Assembly (NCBI GenBank): GCA_964485395.1
Contig: CAZAJF010000007.1
Span: forward strand, 57,361 to 121,360
Length of the DNA stretch: 64,000 nt
Origin: JANNSO01 sp964485395
Lineage (GTDB): Bacteria; Spirochaetota; Spirochaetia; Treponematales; UBA12059
Direction: 5' to 3'
The notes beneath the pieces were generated by a model. It ran no database searches and had not been told where the DNA came from. It worked only from the letters and a program-made list of their open reading frames with translations. The position numbers were made by a program, and so were the translations under genes. Positions 17,475 to 26,940 of this stretch are shown piece after piece (the stretch's first letter is position 1; every line of letters starts with the position of its first letter).

Positions 17475-17649
17475 CCGTTGGCACTCCGCAAGGTTTTTGG
17501 GCCTTGCGACAGCCGCCGGGTATTAACCCGGTCGTCCAAGAAGCATGCTTCGGCTGCATGCGACCTTCGGCGATCCTCCCCTTTCGGCCGGAGTCAAAGG
17601 GCATCCGCGCCCTCGTCCAGCGTACTATTGGGAATCGCTCCTCCATCGG
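17475..17649 (-). ncRNA. Lysine riboswitch (L box) in lysC leader
   Basis: Reading the minus strand, P1 is CCGATGG (17649-17643) paired with CCAACGG (17481-17475) with one mismatch. Just inside are GGAGGAGCG and GGAGTGCC, matching the conserved junction strands of the L box. The characteristic GGGGAGGATCGCCGAAG and GCTGTCGCAAGG...CCTTGCGGAGTG elements are in the right order. Lysine binding should lower expression of the whole lysC-lysA operon. A TTGACG (17683-17688) with a weak -10 at 17659-17664 would start transcription just before P1. Confidence 0.93.
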
Positions 17650-17846
17650 TACATAGATTGACTACCACGGGAATCGTTCGGCCGTCAAGTGGTAAAATTT
17701 TATTTTTACAAAAATATCGTCGATTTTTTTGCATACCGTGGACATATTCGAGTTTTCCCATGACAGTCCCAAGCTCTCATACACTCGTAAAAAAGGTAAA
17801 AGGATCTCCATTTCTCCCGCCGGATAGAAATTTACCGATTGCAACA

Positions 17847-17876
17847 TAGACAAGTACGCGCGAATTTGACTATTCT
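17847..17876 (+). promoter_or_regulatory. Possible promoter for the 17901 lipoprotein gene
   Basis: TAGACA, an 18-bp spacer and TATTCT lie 25 bp before the ATG, with TGGAGG as ribosome site. The region 17650-17846 holds nothing else recognised except the start of the divergent lysC leader. Confidence 0.4.
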
Positions 17877-17900
17877 GTCGTACATTGTTTTGGAGGTTTT

Positions 17901-18674
17901 ATGAAAGTAGAAAAGCTCTTCCCCATTCTCCTCGGAGCGCTTTTATCGCTCGGCTGCGTATCCGCACCGGCGAAAAATTCCGCTCCCCAAGCGCCGAAGG
18001 AACTGGCTCCCAGCGGCGAGTATTTCATACTCAGGTCCGAACAGCTCCGGGCACTAGTAAAAGGCGCATCCATCGGCATCATCTCCGGATCGGCCAGCGA
18101 AACCACGTCGATATTCATGACGGCCGCCCTCGAGGCCCGTGGAATCACCGTGCGGGAAATCAATCTTTACAGCATGATTCCCGGAATGCAGCTTACCATG
18201 ATAGGCTCCGGAAACGATTTTACCTATGTCAACCAGCTCGCCAAAGACGCCAACACCATACTGCTGGAACGGGCGAAGCTTGCAGAGGCAAAAGACTTCA
18301 ACATGGACACGCTCATCGACAAAGTGTTAAAAACAGATAACATCGTCTCGGAAACCATGAGAACCGACCATTACCTGACGCTTCTCGCGAGCCTCGCCAA
18401 GACCATCGATTCCCTTAACGTAGGCTACATAATGGTCGTGGGCGGAGGACCCCAGAATTTCAGGACGGTCATCTACGACGTCAAGAACTACGACGTGGTC
18501 TACAGCAATTTCATATCGGCTTCCCTGGAAGCCTGGCGGGACAAGATTCCGAAACCGGCGCTGAGCGAACACAAGCTCTCCTACCAATATGAGCCGAAAA
18601 AAGAGCCCGGAATGTTTTTTACGATGTCATACTGCGAGTACATCGTTTCTAAAATGACGATAGAAGGAAAATAA
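17901..18674 (+). CDS. Lipoprotein of unknown function
   Basis: 257 residues. The signal sequence ends in LLSLGC with lipidation cysteine C19, followed by a small-residue, proline-rich linker. The rest is an alpha/beta protein without a motif I recognise; the start of the mature domain (KGASIGIISGSASETTSIF) resembles a nucleotide- or sugar-binding strand-loop, but this is only a resemblance. TGGAGG lies 6 nt before the ATG. A hairpin follows the stop, so it may be transcribed largely on its own. Confidence 0.7.
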   Translation: MKVEKLFPILLGALLSLGCVSAPAKNSAPQAPKELAPSGEYFILRSEQLRALVKGASIGIISGSASETTSIFMTAALEARGITVREINLYSMIPGMQLTMIGSGNDFTYVNQLAKDANTILLERAKLAEAKDFNMDTLIDKVLKTDNIVSETMRTDHYLTLLASLAKTIDSLNVGYIMVVGGGPQNFRTVIYDVKNYDVVYSNFISASLEAWRDKIPKPALSEHKLSYQYEPKKEPGMFFTMSYCEYIVSKMTIEGK

Positions 18675-18685
18675 ACCGATTCCCT

Positions 18686-18713
18686 GCGCCGGGGGCTTTT
18701 TGTTTCCCGGCGC
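18686..18713 (+). terminator. Hairpin after the lipoprotein gene
   Basis: GCGCCGGG (18686-18693) pairs with CCCGGCGC (18706-18713), followed only by TTT. It is probably a partial terminator or mRNA-end stabiliser. Confidence 0.5.
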
Positions 18714-18744
18714 TTTCCGGACACTTCGGACAGGAGGCGCAATC

Positions 18745-19296
18745 CTGAAACTTAATCTCGTACCGGTTCCCGCAAGCGGGGAATTGATGGACTGGCTCGA
18801 AACGAAAGGAATCATCCGGCGCATCCTGCCCGGACGCGCCTTCAAGAAAACGCCTCCGGGTACGATCGCGGTCGAGACACTCTACAGCACCGCCCCGTCT
18901 TTCGGATCCCATAAACTAATAGCCGTCACCGTCAACCAGCCCACCCTTTCGCGCCTTACCGCACACCCCGACCGCGAGGATTTCCTATTGCTCGGCGATC
19001 CTTCCGCGACGCCCATGATCCTGACGATCTCCCTTCTTTCCAGGACAGTCCTGCAAGAAAAAATAACTCGCCGAACGCTCGAAACCTCCGACCTGATCGC
19101 GGTGCTCTGCCGCATGAACGACCCGCTCATGTCGTTTTTCACCATGAATTCGGAATTCCCCCATGCCGAAACCTGCCTCGCGGCCTCCGGGAATCCGCCC
19201 AGCTTTTACGTAAGCGAACCGACCGGCCTACCGGAATTGCATGTATATCTCGAACCATACGCCATCACGTTCAACGCAGAGGAGCACGACACATGA
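18745..19296 (+). CDS. Protein of unknown function upstream of the lyxose isomerase gene
   Basis: About 183 residues. The frame is open further upstream (TTG at 18700), but that would begin inside the preceding hairpin. A strong GGAGG (18733-18737) is followed by a CTG in frame 7 nt later, so a rare CTG start is the best fit; the first in-frame ATG is at 18787 with a weaker site. I recognise no domain or signal peptide. The stop overlaps the next ATG by 4 bp, so it belongs to the sugar cassette and could be an accessory protein. Confidence 0.6.
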   Translation: MKLNLVPVPASGELMDWLETKGIIRRILPGRAFKKTPPGTIAVETLYSTAPSFGSHKLIAVTVNQPTLSRLTAHPDREDFLLLGDPSATPMILTISLLSRTVLQEKITRRTLETSDLIAVLCRMNDPLMSFFTMNSEFPHAETCLAASGNPPSFYVSEPTGLPELHVYLEPYAITFNAEEHDT

Positions 19297-20009
19297 AGCG
19301 ATCCGAAATCAATAAAAACCTGGAATGGGCGAAAAAGCTGCTGGATAGCCGCCAGATAAAACTGCCTCCTTTCGGCTACTGGAAACTTCCGGAATGGCAG
19401 CGAAATTTGGCCGACACCGCCGTTATCCGCGAGGTAATGCTCGGCTGGGACATAACGGATTTCGGCAATGGCCGCTTCGACGAGTTCGGCGCCGTACTTT
19501 TCACCCTCCGTAACGGATCCCTCAAGGACGGCTCCATGGGAACGCCCTATGCCGAAAAACTCATCGTGCTCAAAGACGGCCAGCGACTGCCTCTGCATTG
19601 CCACGCCAGCAAAACCGAGGACATCATCAATCGGGCCGGCGGCGTCCTGGCCATCAAGCTGTACAATTCGCTGCCCGGAAAAACGCCGATGCCGCAACCC
19701 GATCAAAATTCCCCGGTTACGGTATTCCTCGACGGCATGAAGCGAACCGCTGCGGCGGGGCAGGAAATTCTCGTGATGCCCGGCGAGTCCATCACCCTGG
19801 TTCCCTTCATGTACCATTTGTTCTGGGCCAAGGAAGGCAAGGGCGACCTTGTCTGCGGCGAGGTTTCTTCCATCAACGACGACAAGACAGACAATTACAA
19901 CGCCGAGCCGGTGAGTCGCTTTTCCACCGTCGAGGAAGACGAGGTCATCCTGCACCCGCTGTGCAACGAGTACGAGAAGGTCCTGGGACGGGCATATGGG
20001 AAGCAGTGA
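19293..20009 (+). CDS. D-lyxose ketol-isomerase family protein (cupin)
   Basis: 238 residues. The cupin metal site is seen in LPLHCHASKTEDIINRAGG (two histidines, then a glutamate) with a further histidine in FMYHLFW. The overall pattern fits the D-lyxose isomerase family, which interconverts D-lyxose and D-xylulose and also D-mannose and D-fructose. Given the fructokinase-like kinase and alpha-mannosidase downstream, mannose to fructose is the more useful reaction here (inference). It overlaps both neighbours: 4 bp upstream and 14 bp downstream. Confidence 0.82.
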   Translation: MKRSEINKNLEWAKKLLDSRQIKLPPFGYWKLPEWQRNLADTAVIREVMLGWDITDFGNGRFDEFGAVLFTLRNGSLKDGSMGTPYAEKLIVLKDGQRLPLHCHASKTEDIINRAGGVLAIKLYNSLPGKTPMPQPDQNSPVTVFLDGMKRTAAAGQEILVMPGESITLVPFMYHLFWAKEGKGDLVCGEVSSINDDKTDNYNAEPVSRFSTVEEDEVILHPLCNEYEKVLGRAYGKQ

Positions 20010-20961
20010 TAAAATCTTCGACCTCGTGGCGGTGGGCGAGCTTCTCGTAGACATGACCCCGCTTTCCGGGCCGGAAGGCGCTTGCTTCCAGCCGAATCCG
20101 GGCGGGGCGCCGTGCAACTTCCTGGCAATGGCGCAGAAAATGGGCGCGCGCACGGCCTTCATCGGAAAAGTCGGCGACGACCGCTTCGGGAAGATGCTGC
20201 GAAAGACCATTACCGACATCGGCATCGACGCCGAAGGGCTCGTCATGGATCCATCGCTTCCGACGACCCTCGCATTCGTCCACCTGGACGCCTCGGGAGA
20301 TCGCAGCTTCAGCTTTTACCGCAAAGGCTGCGCCGACGTGGGCCTGGAACTCCGCGAGGTAGATATTTCGATCATGAGGCGCGCCAAGGCTTTTTATTTC
20401 GGCTCGCTTTCCTTCACCGACGAGCCATTGCGCTCGGTGGTTACCGCGCTTCTCGCAGAGGCAAAAAAAGAGTCTTTGCTCGTCTGCTTCGACCCCAACT
20501 ACAGGCCGCTTCTTTGGCCGTCGCAGGAAGCGGCGGTTGAGGCGATGAGGTTCGGCCTGCCGTTCGCCGACGTGCTCAAGGTGTCGGAAGAGGAAGCCGC
20601 GCTCCTAACCGGAAAATCCTCGCCGGAGGAAGCCGCGAAAATCCTCGCAGCGGGCGGCATCGCCTTGGTCTGCGTAACGCTCGGGGAAAACGGAGTCCTG
20701 GCCCTTTTCGACGGATCGCTCATCGCAGTGTCTGGAAAAAAAGTTAATGTACTCGACACCACCGGCGCGGGCGACGCTTTTTTCGGCACGTTGATGCAGC
20801 AGATAGCGTGCTCCGCCAAAAAGCTCGCGGACTTAAGTCGCCAGGAAATGACATTTATGCTCCAAACCGCCAACTGCGCCGCCGCTCTTTGCGTTCAAGC
20901 CCGCGGAGCAATACCCGCGCTGCCCGACCGGGAACGCGTTTTACGGGAACTTTCATGCTGA
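19996..20961 (+). CDS. PfkB-family carbohydrate kinase, likely fructokinase
   Basis: 321 residues. PfkB features include VAVGELLVDM at the N-terminus, NPGGAPCNF (about 34-42) for sugar binding, and the catalytic anion-hole motif DTTGAGDAFFG with the aspartate base near 257. It phosphorylates a ketose with ATP, most likely fructose to fructose-6-phosphate given the isomerase before it. The start lies inside the end of the isomerase gene, preceded by GGGACGGG. The stop overlaps the mannosidase start. Confidence 0.88.
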   Translation: MGSSDKIFDLVAVGELLVDMTPLSGPEGACFQPNPGGAPCNFLAMAQKMGARTAFIGKVGDDRFGKMLRKTITDIGIDAEGLVMDPSLPTTLAFVHLDASGDRSFSFYRKGCADVGLELREVDISIMRRAKAFYFGSLSFTDEPLRSVVTALLAEAKKESLLVCFDPNYRPLLWPSQEAAVEAMRFGLPFADVLKVSEEEAALLTGKSSPEEAAKILAAGGIALVCVTLGENGVLALFDGSLIAVSGKKVNVLDTTGAGDAFFGTLMQQIACSAKKLADLSRQEMTFMLQTANCAAALCVQARGAIPALPDRERVLRELSC

Positions 20962-23900
20962 GGATAGAGCGCGCCATCCAGACGCTCAAGGCCTGGAAAG
21001 AATCCCCAGCCGGCGACATAGACAGCATTACTGTTTACAAGGGAGATTTTTCATCTCCCTCGGACGCGAAGAAGAACGGAAAACCCGAGAGAAAAACGCT
21101 GCCGTGGTTTCTGGCTTCTAAGGACGATCGCTGGCTTATCAGCTTCGATGCCGAGGTGCCAACCGCGTCCGAAGGTTATACTTTTTTTATGGAAGTGAGC
21201 ACCGGCAGGGAAGGCGAATGGGATGCCGTAAATCCGCAGCTGCTCGCCTTCGTAAACGGCGAAGTGGTGTGCGGGCTCGATGTAAACCACCGTCTCGTGC
21301 GCATGAGACCCGAATGGCTCGGAACAAGGTTGGATATAGGCCTGCACCTGTACACGGGCATGAGTCAGGGGGACATTCGGCTGCGGATCCGATTCATCCG
21401 GCGCGCCGCCTGGATACACGACGCGTACTACGACCTGAAGGTGGCTAAGGATGCCTGCGAGGCGATCCCCGCCTCAAGCGACGAGTCGGCGGTAATCCGA
21501 GGGGCGCTCTTGGAAGGAGTGTACCGGCTCAGGCTTAATCGCGAGGATTGCCCGGAAACGAAAGCATCCATAGAAAATCTTTCGCGCTACCTCGCGGCGG
21601 AGCTTTATGGAAAGACAAGCGCCATGGCCCGCTACACAGTGCACGCGCTGGGGCATACACACATCGACGTAGCCTGGCTCTGGGACCTGCGCCAGACGGC
21701 GGAGAAAGTCGCGAGAAGTTTTTCCACCGCCCTCGAGCTGCAGAAAAGCTACCCCAACTACAAGTTTATGGCGAGCCAACCCGTACTTTACGAAATGCTC
21801 GAGGAAAAGCAACCATCGGTATTCTCAGGCATAAAAGAAAGCCACGAAAACGGGCTGTGGGAGGCAGAAGGCGCCATGTACCTGGAAGCCGATTGCAACC
21901 TCATCGGCGGCGAGTCCATGATCCGTCAGATCGAGCGCGGCCAGGACTACTTCATCAGGCATTTCGGAAAAGCCTCGCGCACACTCTGGCTGCCGGACGT
22001 GTTTGGCTACAGCGCCGCCATGCCGCAGATACTGCGCGGTTTCGGCATAGAACTTTTTGTAACATCGAAGATTTCCTGGAACGAGACGAATAAGCTGCCG
22101 TTCGACAGCTTCAGGTGGCGCGGCATAGACGGCAGCGAGATGCCGACGCAATTCATAACCACCGCGTCCATGCAGACGCTGGGCAAAGGCGAGTTCAAGA
22201 CCGTCTACGAAGGCAACTGCAACGCGAGCGAGACGCTCGGATCGATCCTCCGGCATCAGCAGCGGGACATTCAGCCCAACGCCATCATGCCGTTCGGCTA
22301 CGGCGACGGTGGCGGAGGGGCAACCGAGGAAATGCTGGAAAACGCCAAGCGCCTCGCGCGCGGGCTCCCGGGAATGCCCACGCTGCGCATATCGCACGTC
22401 GCCGACTTTCTGGCGGATTTCCAAAAAACGCCGGCGCATGCCCTGCCCGTCTGGTCGGGCGAACTGTACCTCGAGTACCATCGCGGTACCTACACCACGA
22501 ACGGCGGAATTAAGCAGCGGCACCGCAGGCTGGAAAACTCCCTCCTCACGGCGGAGCGCTTGCGTTCGATCATCGGCAGCCTATCGGGCGTATTTTCCGA
22601 AAGCGACGCGGAAAACTTCGCGCAGGTGCTCGACTCCGCCTGGAAGACGCTGCTCCTGAACCAGTTCCACGACATTCTCCCCGGTACATCGGTGAAGCGC
22701 GTATACGACGAAGCCTACGCCCAGCTTGACGAAAGCATCAAGCAAGTCGGCTCAGAAGTTACTGCATTATTGAAAAAATGCACCGACGGTTCCCCGGGCT
22801 GCGTTACCTTCCACAACAGGCACGCGCACGCCTTCTCGGGGATTGCGGTCATGCCGGAAGGAACGCGCATGGACGCGGAGCATCTCCTCTGCGATAATCG
22901 CCGATGGCGGCTGCAGCGCGAGCCCGAAGGCGATACACTGGTAGCAATCGACGGGCTCGCTCCCTTAAGCTTCTGCCCTGCGCGCCTTGAACCTGCGGGC
23001 GTCACCGAAGCAAGCGCGGCCGCCGGATTTCTGGAAGCCCAGGATTGCCCAAAACTGCCCATCGTATTCGCGACGCCTTTCTACAGGATCGCGATGGACG
23101 AGGATGGTTGCTTCACATCCTTGCACGACATAGAGGCGAATCGCGAGCTGATACGGGCAGGAGGAAAAGGCAACCGCGTGTGCGCCTACGAAGACCGCCC
23201 CCTCCGCTGGGACGCATGGGATATCAACGAGGATTACCGGCGATTCCCGCTGCCCTTCGACGGGCCGGCAAAAATACGAGTCGTGCAGGACGGACCGGTG
23301 GCGCTCATCATCGGCGTCAACAGGCAAATCGGCGCCTCGACGATCGAACAGCGGTTATATTTTTATAAAACAATCCGCCGCATCGACTTCAAGACCGTTA
23401 TTTCCTGGCGCGAGCGTCAGGTACTGCTCCGAACCGAGTTCGACCTCGAGCTCAACGCGACTGAGGCGCGCTACGACATACAGTTCGGAAACGTAAAGCG
23501 GCCCGTCGACTCGAACCACGGCTACAATTCCGCGATGTTCGAAGTTTGCGCCGCGCATTGGGGCGACCTTTCCGAGGACGACTACGGCGCAGCCCTCATG
23601 AGCGACGACAAATTCGGCTACAGCTCCCGCGGTTCCACCTTGGGTCTCAGCCTGCTCAAATCGCCTACCTGGCCCAACGAGGACTCCGACCAGGGAGAAC
23701 ACCGTTTCAGCTACGCGCTTCTGCCGCACCGCGGCGATGCCATGCGCGGAGGCGTTCACCGGGAGGCATTGTCCTTTGCCCTGCCGCCGCTCAGCGCCGC
23801 CGGCAACCTCACGGAGACTCGACTTTCCGCCAGCTGGCTTTCCGGCCTGCCCGAGAACCTCTCGCTCGAATCCATGCGCACGCTTGACGAAGGCATAATA

Positions 23901-24089
23901 GAATTGCGCCTCGTGGAGCATTGCAATCGCAGGGGCACGGCAACGGTAAGCTTCGCACGGCCTCTTGCTGAAATGACAAAAACAACCTTGGGCGGCACAG
24001 CCATAAATTCCATAAAACCGCATGAAAGACATGCTGAAATCAAATATGCTCCTTTCGAAATCCTTACCTTTAAATTAAAAGAATCTTGA
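20955..24089 (+). CDS. Alpha-mannosidase, GH38 family
   Basis: 1044 residues from ATG 20955, which overlaps the kinase stop; the open frame extends further upstream but there it is only the kinase gene in another frame. The zinc-binding HxD of GH38 is in HTHIDVAWLWD near residue 234, and the nucleophile aspartate in LPDVFGYS near 346. Middle and C-terminal beta-sandwich regions are present, giving the full length of the family. No signal peptide is seen, so it should act in the cytosol on imported mannosides or glycan fragments. Confidence 0.93.
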   Translation: MLRIERAIQTLKAWKESPAGDIDSITVYKGDFSSPSDAKKNGKPERKTLPWFLASKDDRWLISFDAEVPTASEGYTFFMEVSTGREGEWDAVNPQLLAFVNGEVVCGLDVNHRLVRMRPEWLGTRLDIGLHLYTGMSQGDIRLRIRFIRRAAWIHDAYYDLKVAKDACEAIPASSDESAVIRGALLEGVYRLRLNREDCPETKASIENLSRYLAAELYGKTSAMARYTVHALGHTHIDVAWLWDLRQTAEKVARSFSTALELQKSYPNYKFMASQPVLYEMLEEKQPSVFSGIKESHENGLWEAEGAMYLEADCNLIGGESMIRQIERGQDYFIRHFGKASRTLWLPDVFGYSAAMPQILRGFGIELFVTSKISWNETNKLPFDSFRWRGIDGSEMPTQFITTASMQTLGKGEFKTVYEGNCNASETLGSILRHQQRDIQPNAIMPFGYGDGGGGATEEMLENAKRLARGLPGMPTLRISHVADFLADFQKTPAHALPVWSGELYLEYHRGTYTTNGGIKQRHRRLENSLLTAERLRSIIGSLSGVFSESDAENFAQVLDSAWKTLLLNQFHDILPGTSVKRVYDEAYAQLDESIKQVGSEVTALLKKCTDGSPGCVTFHNRHAHAFSGIAVMPEGTRMDAEHLLCDNRRWRLQREPEGDTLVAIDGLAPLSFCPARLEPAGVTEASAAAGFLEAQDCPKLPIVFATPFYRIAMDEDGCFTSLHDIEANRELIRAGGKGNRVCAYEDRPLRWDAWDINEDYRRFPLPFDGPAKIRVVQDGPVALIIGVNRQIGASTIEQRLYFYKTIRRIDFKTVISWRERQVLLRTEFDLELNATEARYDIQFGNVKRPVDSNHGYNSAMFEVCAAHWGDLSEDDYGAALMSDDKFGYSSRGSTLGLSLLKSPTWPNEDSDQGEHRFSYALLPHRGDAMRGGVHREALSFALPPLSAAGNLTETRLSASWLSGLPENLSLESMRTLDEGIIELRLVEHCNRRGTATVSFARPLAEMTKTTLGGTAINSIKPHERHAEIKYAPFEILTFKLKES

Positions 24090-24139
24090 CAAGCGCAAGC
24101 CGGGCGATAAAGCTTATAGGAAGCGTGAGGAGGTACATG

Positions 24140-25237
24140 ATGGTCAAAAAAAACACGACTGTTTATTTGTACTCTGTAACTTTCCTGATTCTTTTGATTT
24201 CCTGCGCAAAAAATCCAATAAAGATAGGAATGACCGCGACGCTTTCCGGAGGGACCTCGGAACTGGGCATAGCAGTCAGGAGCGGCGCGCAGATAGCGAT
24301 AGAGGATCTCGCGAAACAAGGCGTCAAGGCGGAGCTTATCGTACGGGACGACAAGGCGAATCTCGAGGAAGGAACGAAGCAGCTGAAACTTCTCGCGGAA
24401 GAAGGCGTAAAGCTGATAATGGGGCATCTGAGTTCGGGGGCGACCTCAGCCTCCCTGCCCGAGGCAAACAAACAGGGAATTATACTTCTATCACCTACAT
24501 CGAACGCGGACAGGCTTTTCGGGATCAAGGATGCTTTATTCCTGCTTATGCCCTCGGCGGACGCGATGGGCGCAGCCGCAGCCGCGTATGCGTCCGGGAA
24601 ACTCGGGAAAAAAAGGGTTGCCCTTGTCGGCGACATAGCCAATGAGATTTTTACCGCCAGCTATATCAAAGGGTTCAGCGACAGATTCGAGCAGGGCGGC
24701 GGGGTCGTCGTGTTCAACGAAACCCTTCCCGACGAAAAAACGGGCATTCTCCAGGCTGCAGCCAAAAGGATAATGGAACGATCCCCCGACTGCATCGTTC
24801 TTACCACCGACGTAAAAGACACTTCGCTTCTTGCGCAACAACTGGGAATCGCGGGGTATAATGGCATCCTGGTCGGAAGCGACGGTTCCATGGACCCCGC
24901 GTTGGCGACCAACGGGGGCGATATCGTTCAAGGAATGCTGTTTCCTTCGCTCTACAACGCGGTAAGTCCGAGCGAGCGCATGAAACGGTTCAACCAGGAT
25001 TATGCAAAGCGTTTCGGAACGGAACCGTCGGACATCGCCCGCCTTGGATGGGAAGCCTTTACGATTTTCGCAACCGCCGCCAAGGACGGAACCGATCCCG
25101 AAAAAGTTCGATCAAACCTCCTTTCCACGGAATTTTCCATTCTCGAAGGCACGGTAAAATTCAATGAAACAGGCGAAGCGCAGCGTCAGATAACCTTATT
25201 GAAGCTGCAGGGAAAGGCGTTCGTGCCGGCGCCATGA
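24140..25237 (+). CDS. Periplasmic ligand-binding lipoprotein (branched-chain amino acid receptor type)
   Basis: 365 residues. The signal peptide ends in LLISC with lipidation at C22. The mature part follows the Leu/Ile/Val-binding type I fold (IGMTATLSGGTSELG at the start, then HLSSGATSASLPEANKQGI). GGAGG lies 6 nt before ATG 24140; the ATG just before it is closer than ideal. No permease or ATPase genes accompany it. Instead it overlaps a sensor kinase gene by 4 bp, so it probably presents a ligand to that kinase instead of feeding a transporter (inference). Confidence 0.85.
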   Translation: MVKKNTTVYLYSVTFLILLISCAKNPIKIGMTATLSGGTSELGIAVRSGAQIAIEDLAKQGVKAELIVRDDKANLEEGTKQLKLLAEEGVKLIMGHLSSGATSASLPEANKQGIILLSPTSNADRLFGIKDALFLLMPSADAMGAAAAAYASGKLGKKRVALVGDIANEIFTASYIKGFSDRFEQGGGVVVFNETLPDEKTGILQAAAKRIMERSPDCIVLTTDVKDTSLLAQQLGIAGYNGILVGSDGSMDPALATNGGDIVQGMLFPSLYNAVSPSERMKRFNQDYAKRFGTEPSDIARLGWEAFTIFATAAKDGTDPEKVRSNLLSTEFSILEGTVKFNETGEAQRQITLLKLQGKAFVPAP

Positions 25238-26916
25238 AAAGCACCGCCAAGCTGAGGTCATATTTAATCCTTACCTTTTCGCTGGCAACGCTCGTCCCGC
25301 TCCTTATCCTGGGTTTTTTGGCATTGCCATTGATTACTTCGGTGGCGCGGGAACAGAATAAAAATCAGATGAACGTCCTTTCCACGTCGCTTGCATCGGA
25401 AGTAAACACGTTTCTTGGAAATGCCCGCAATACGCTCAGGCACGAAGCGGCGCTTCTCGAAAACGGACTATTGCCCAAGGCCGCGCTGGAAGACTCCCTT
25501 CAAACCCTCGTAAGCGATTATTCGGTTTTTTCCACAATCCTGGCTCTGGATAAAAAAGGCTTCGTAAAGGCGATCAGCCTGGATAACCATGATTTTTCCG
25601 GCTTGGACATGTCAAAGCAAAGTTACTTCAGGGCCGACGCAGCCCAACCGTTCTGGTCGGGAACTTTCATGTCGTTCGCGTCATCAAAAGCATCCGTCGC
25701 CATAACGGTTCCGTTTTCGGGCGGCAGTCTCGTGGGAATCTTCGATCTGTCCATACTCAGCGAGATTGCATCGAAAACCAGGATAGACGCAAAGGACGGA
25801 GCTCTGATAATAGACAAAAACTCGGTTATCATAGCCGCCAGAAACTATGACCTCGTCAGCCAGCGCGAGCAATTCAAGGTTTGGAATATCCAGTCGATTA
25901 TGTCAAACAGCACCCTTTATTATGGGCGTTTCAAAGCGCTCGGTATTTCAAGCGTCATGAGCGTCAGCAGCATACCTGAAACGGGCTGGTTCGCCGTCAT
26001 ACAGCAGCCATTTTCGGAATCAGAGCGGCTTGTGAATTTAAATATAGTCATATTCATCCTAAGCCTCGCTTTTTCCGCTTTGGCTGTTTCGATAATCGCG
26101 ATTACGAGCCAGAAACGCATAAGCATACCGATCCTCGACTTGTCCGATCTCGCAAGGCATATCGAGCAGAACGATTATACGGCAATGCCGTCGCAGGATA
26201 CCGGCTTGCAGGAAACCAACGAGCTCGGCGCCGCGTTCGGTTCCATGATCATAGCGGTAAACACGCGTGAAAGGGAGATGATTGCCGCAAAAGAGGAATT
26301 GGCCGGGCTGCTGGCGGAAAAAACGGTGCTCCTCCAGGAAGTTCACCATCGAGTTAAAAATAATTTACAGGTCATTTCCAGCATACTCAACCTGGAAGCC
26401 CAAAGAACCGACTCGAAAAACGCCGAGCCTCTCGTCAATTGCCAAAACCGAATTCAAGCCATAGCGGAATTCCACGAGCGACTCTATCTTTCCGCCAATA
26501 TCGCCAGAATAAAAATGGACGATTACCTCTCCTCCATCTGCTCACATATCTTTGAATATTACGCGACTGCCCGCGGGCGCATCCGCATGATCGTCGAACC
26601 GAGCGAAACGGAACTCGGTATCGATTCAGCCGTTCCCATCGGCCTTATCACCAACGAAATAATCACCAACAGCCTCAAGCACGCCTTTCCGGGGGAAACC
26701 CAGGGCAGCATTACCTTGAGCTTCGCGGAACAGGACGAAGGTCTTTACCTCCTGTGCATCCGAGACGACGGCATCGGCATCAACCGCGGATGGCACAAGG
26801 AAAAGGAATCGCTGGGCATGACACTGATACAGGCGCTTTCCGGGCAGCTTCGCGGACAGCTCAGCATCGCCGGCGATTCGGGAACCAGCATACAGCTTCG
26901 GTTCCAGCGGGAATAA
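25234..26916 (+). CDS. Sensor histidine kinase (Cache-HAMP-HisKA_2-HATPase)
   Basis: 560 residues. Transmembrane helices lie at about 10-32 and 268-290, enclosing a periplasmic region that looks like a dCache sensor. A HAMP-like linker follows. The phospho-acceptor histidine is in LLQEVHHRVKNNLQ near 371, the HisKA_2 form. The ATPase has its N box at NEIITNSLKHAF near 473 and the G box DDGIGI. No response regulator is adjacent. The ATGA overlap with the ligand-binding lipoprotein suggests a receptor-kinase pair. Confidence 0.9.
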   Translation: MKSTAKLRSYLILTFSLATLVPLLILGFLALPLITSVAREQNKNQMNVLSTSLASEVNTFLGNARNTLRHEAALLENGLLPKAALEDSLQTLVSDYSVFSTILALDKKGFVKAISLDNHDFSGLDMSKQSYFRADAAQPFWSGTFMSFASSKASVAITVPFSGGSLVGIFDLSILSEIASKTRIDAKDGALIIDKNSVIIAARNYDLVSQREQFKVWNIQSIMSNSTLYYGRFKALGISSVMSVSSIPETGWFAVIQQPFSESERLVNLNIVIFILSLAFSALAVSIIAITSQKRISIPILDLSDLARHIEQNDYTAMPSQDTGLQETNELGAAFGSMIIAVNTREREMIAAKEELAGLLAEKTVLLQEVHHRVKNNLQVISSILNLEAQRTDSKNAEPLVNCQNRIQAIAEFHERLYLSANIARIKMDDYLSSICSHIFEYYATARGRIRMIVEPSETELGIDSAVPIGLITNEIITNSLKHAFPGETQGSITLSFAEQDEGLYLLCIRDDGIGINRGWHKEKESLGMTLIQALSGQLRGQLSIAGDSGTSIQLRFQRE

Positions 26917-26940
26917 TTCACGGAATACTCCGCACGGCCC

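Noticed and set aside
20808..20954. 49-codon N-terminal extension of the mannosidase
   Set aside because: It overlaps the kinase gene in another frame; the ATG at 20955 fits the overlapping operon style and the GH38 family.
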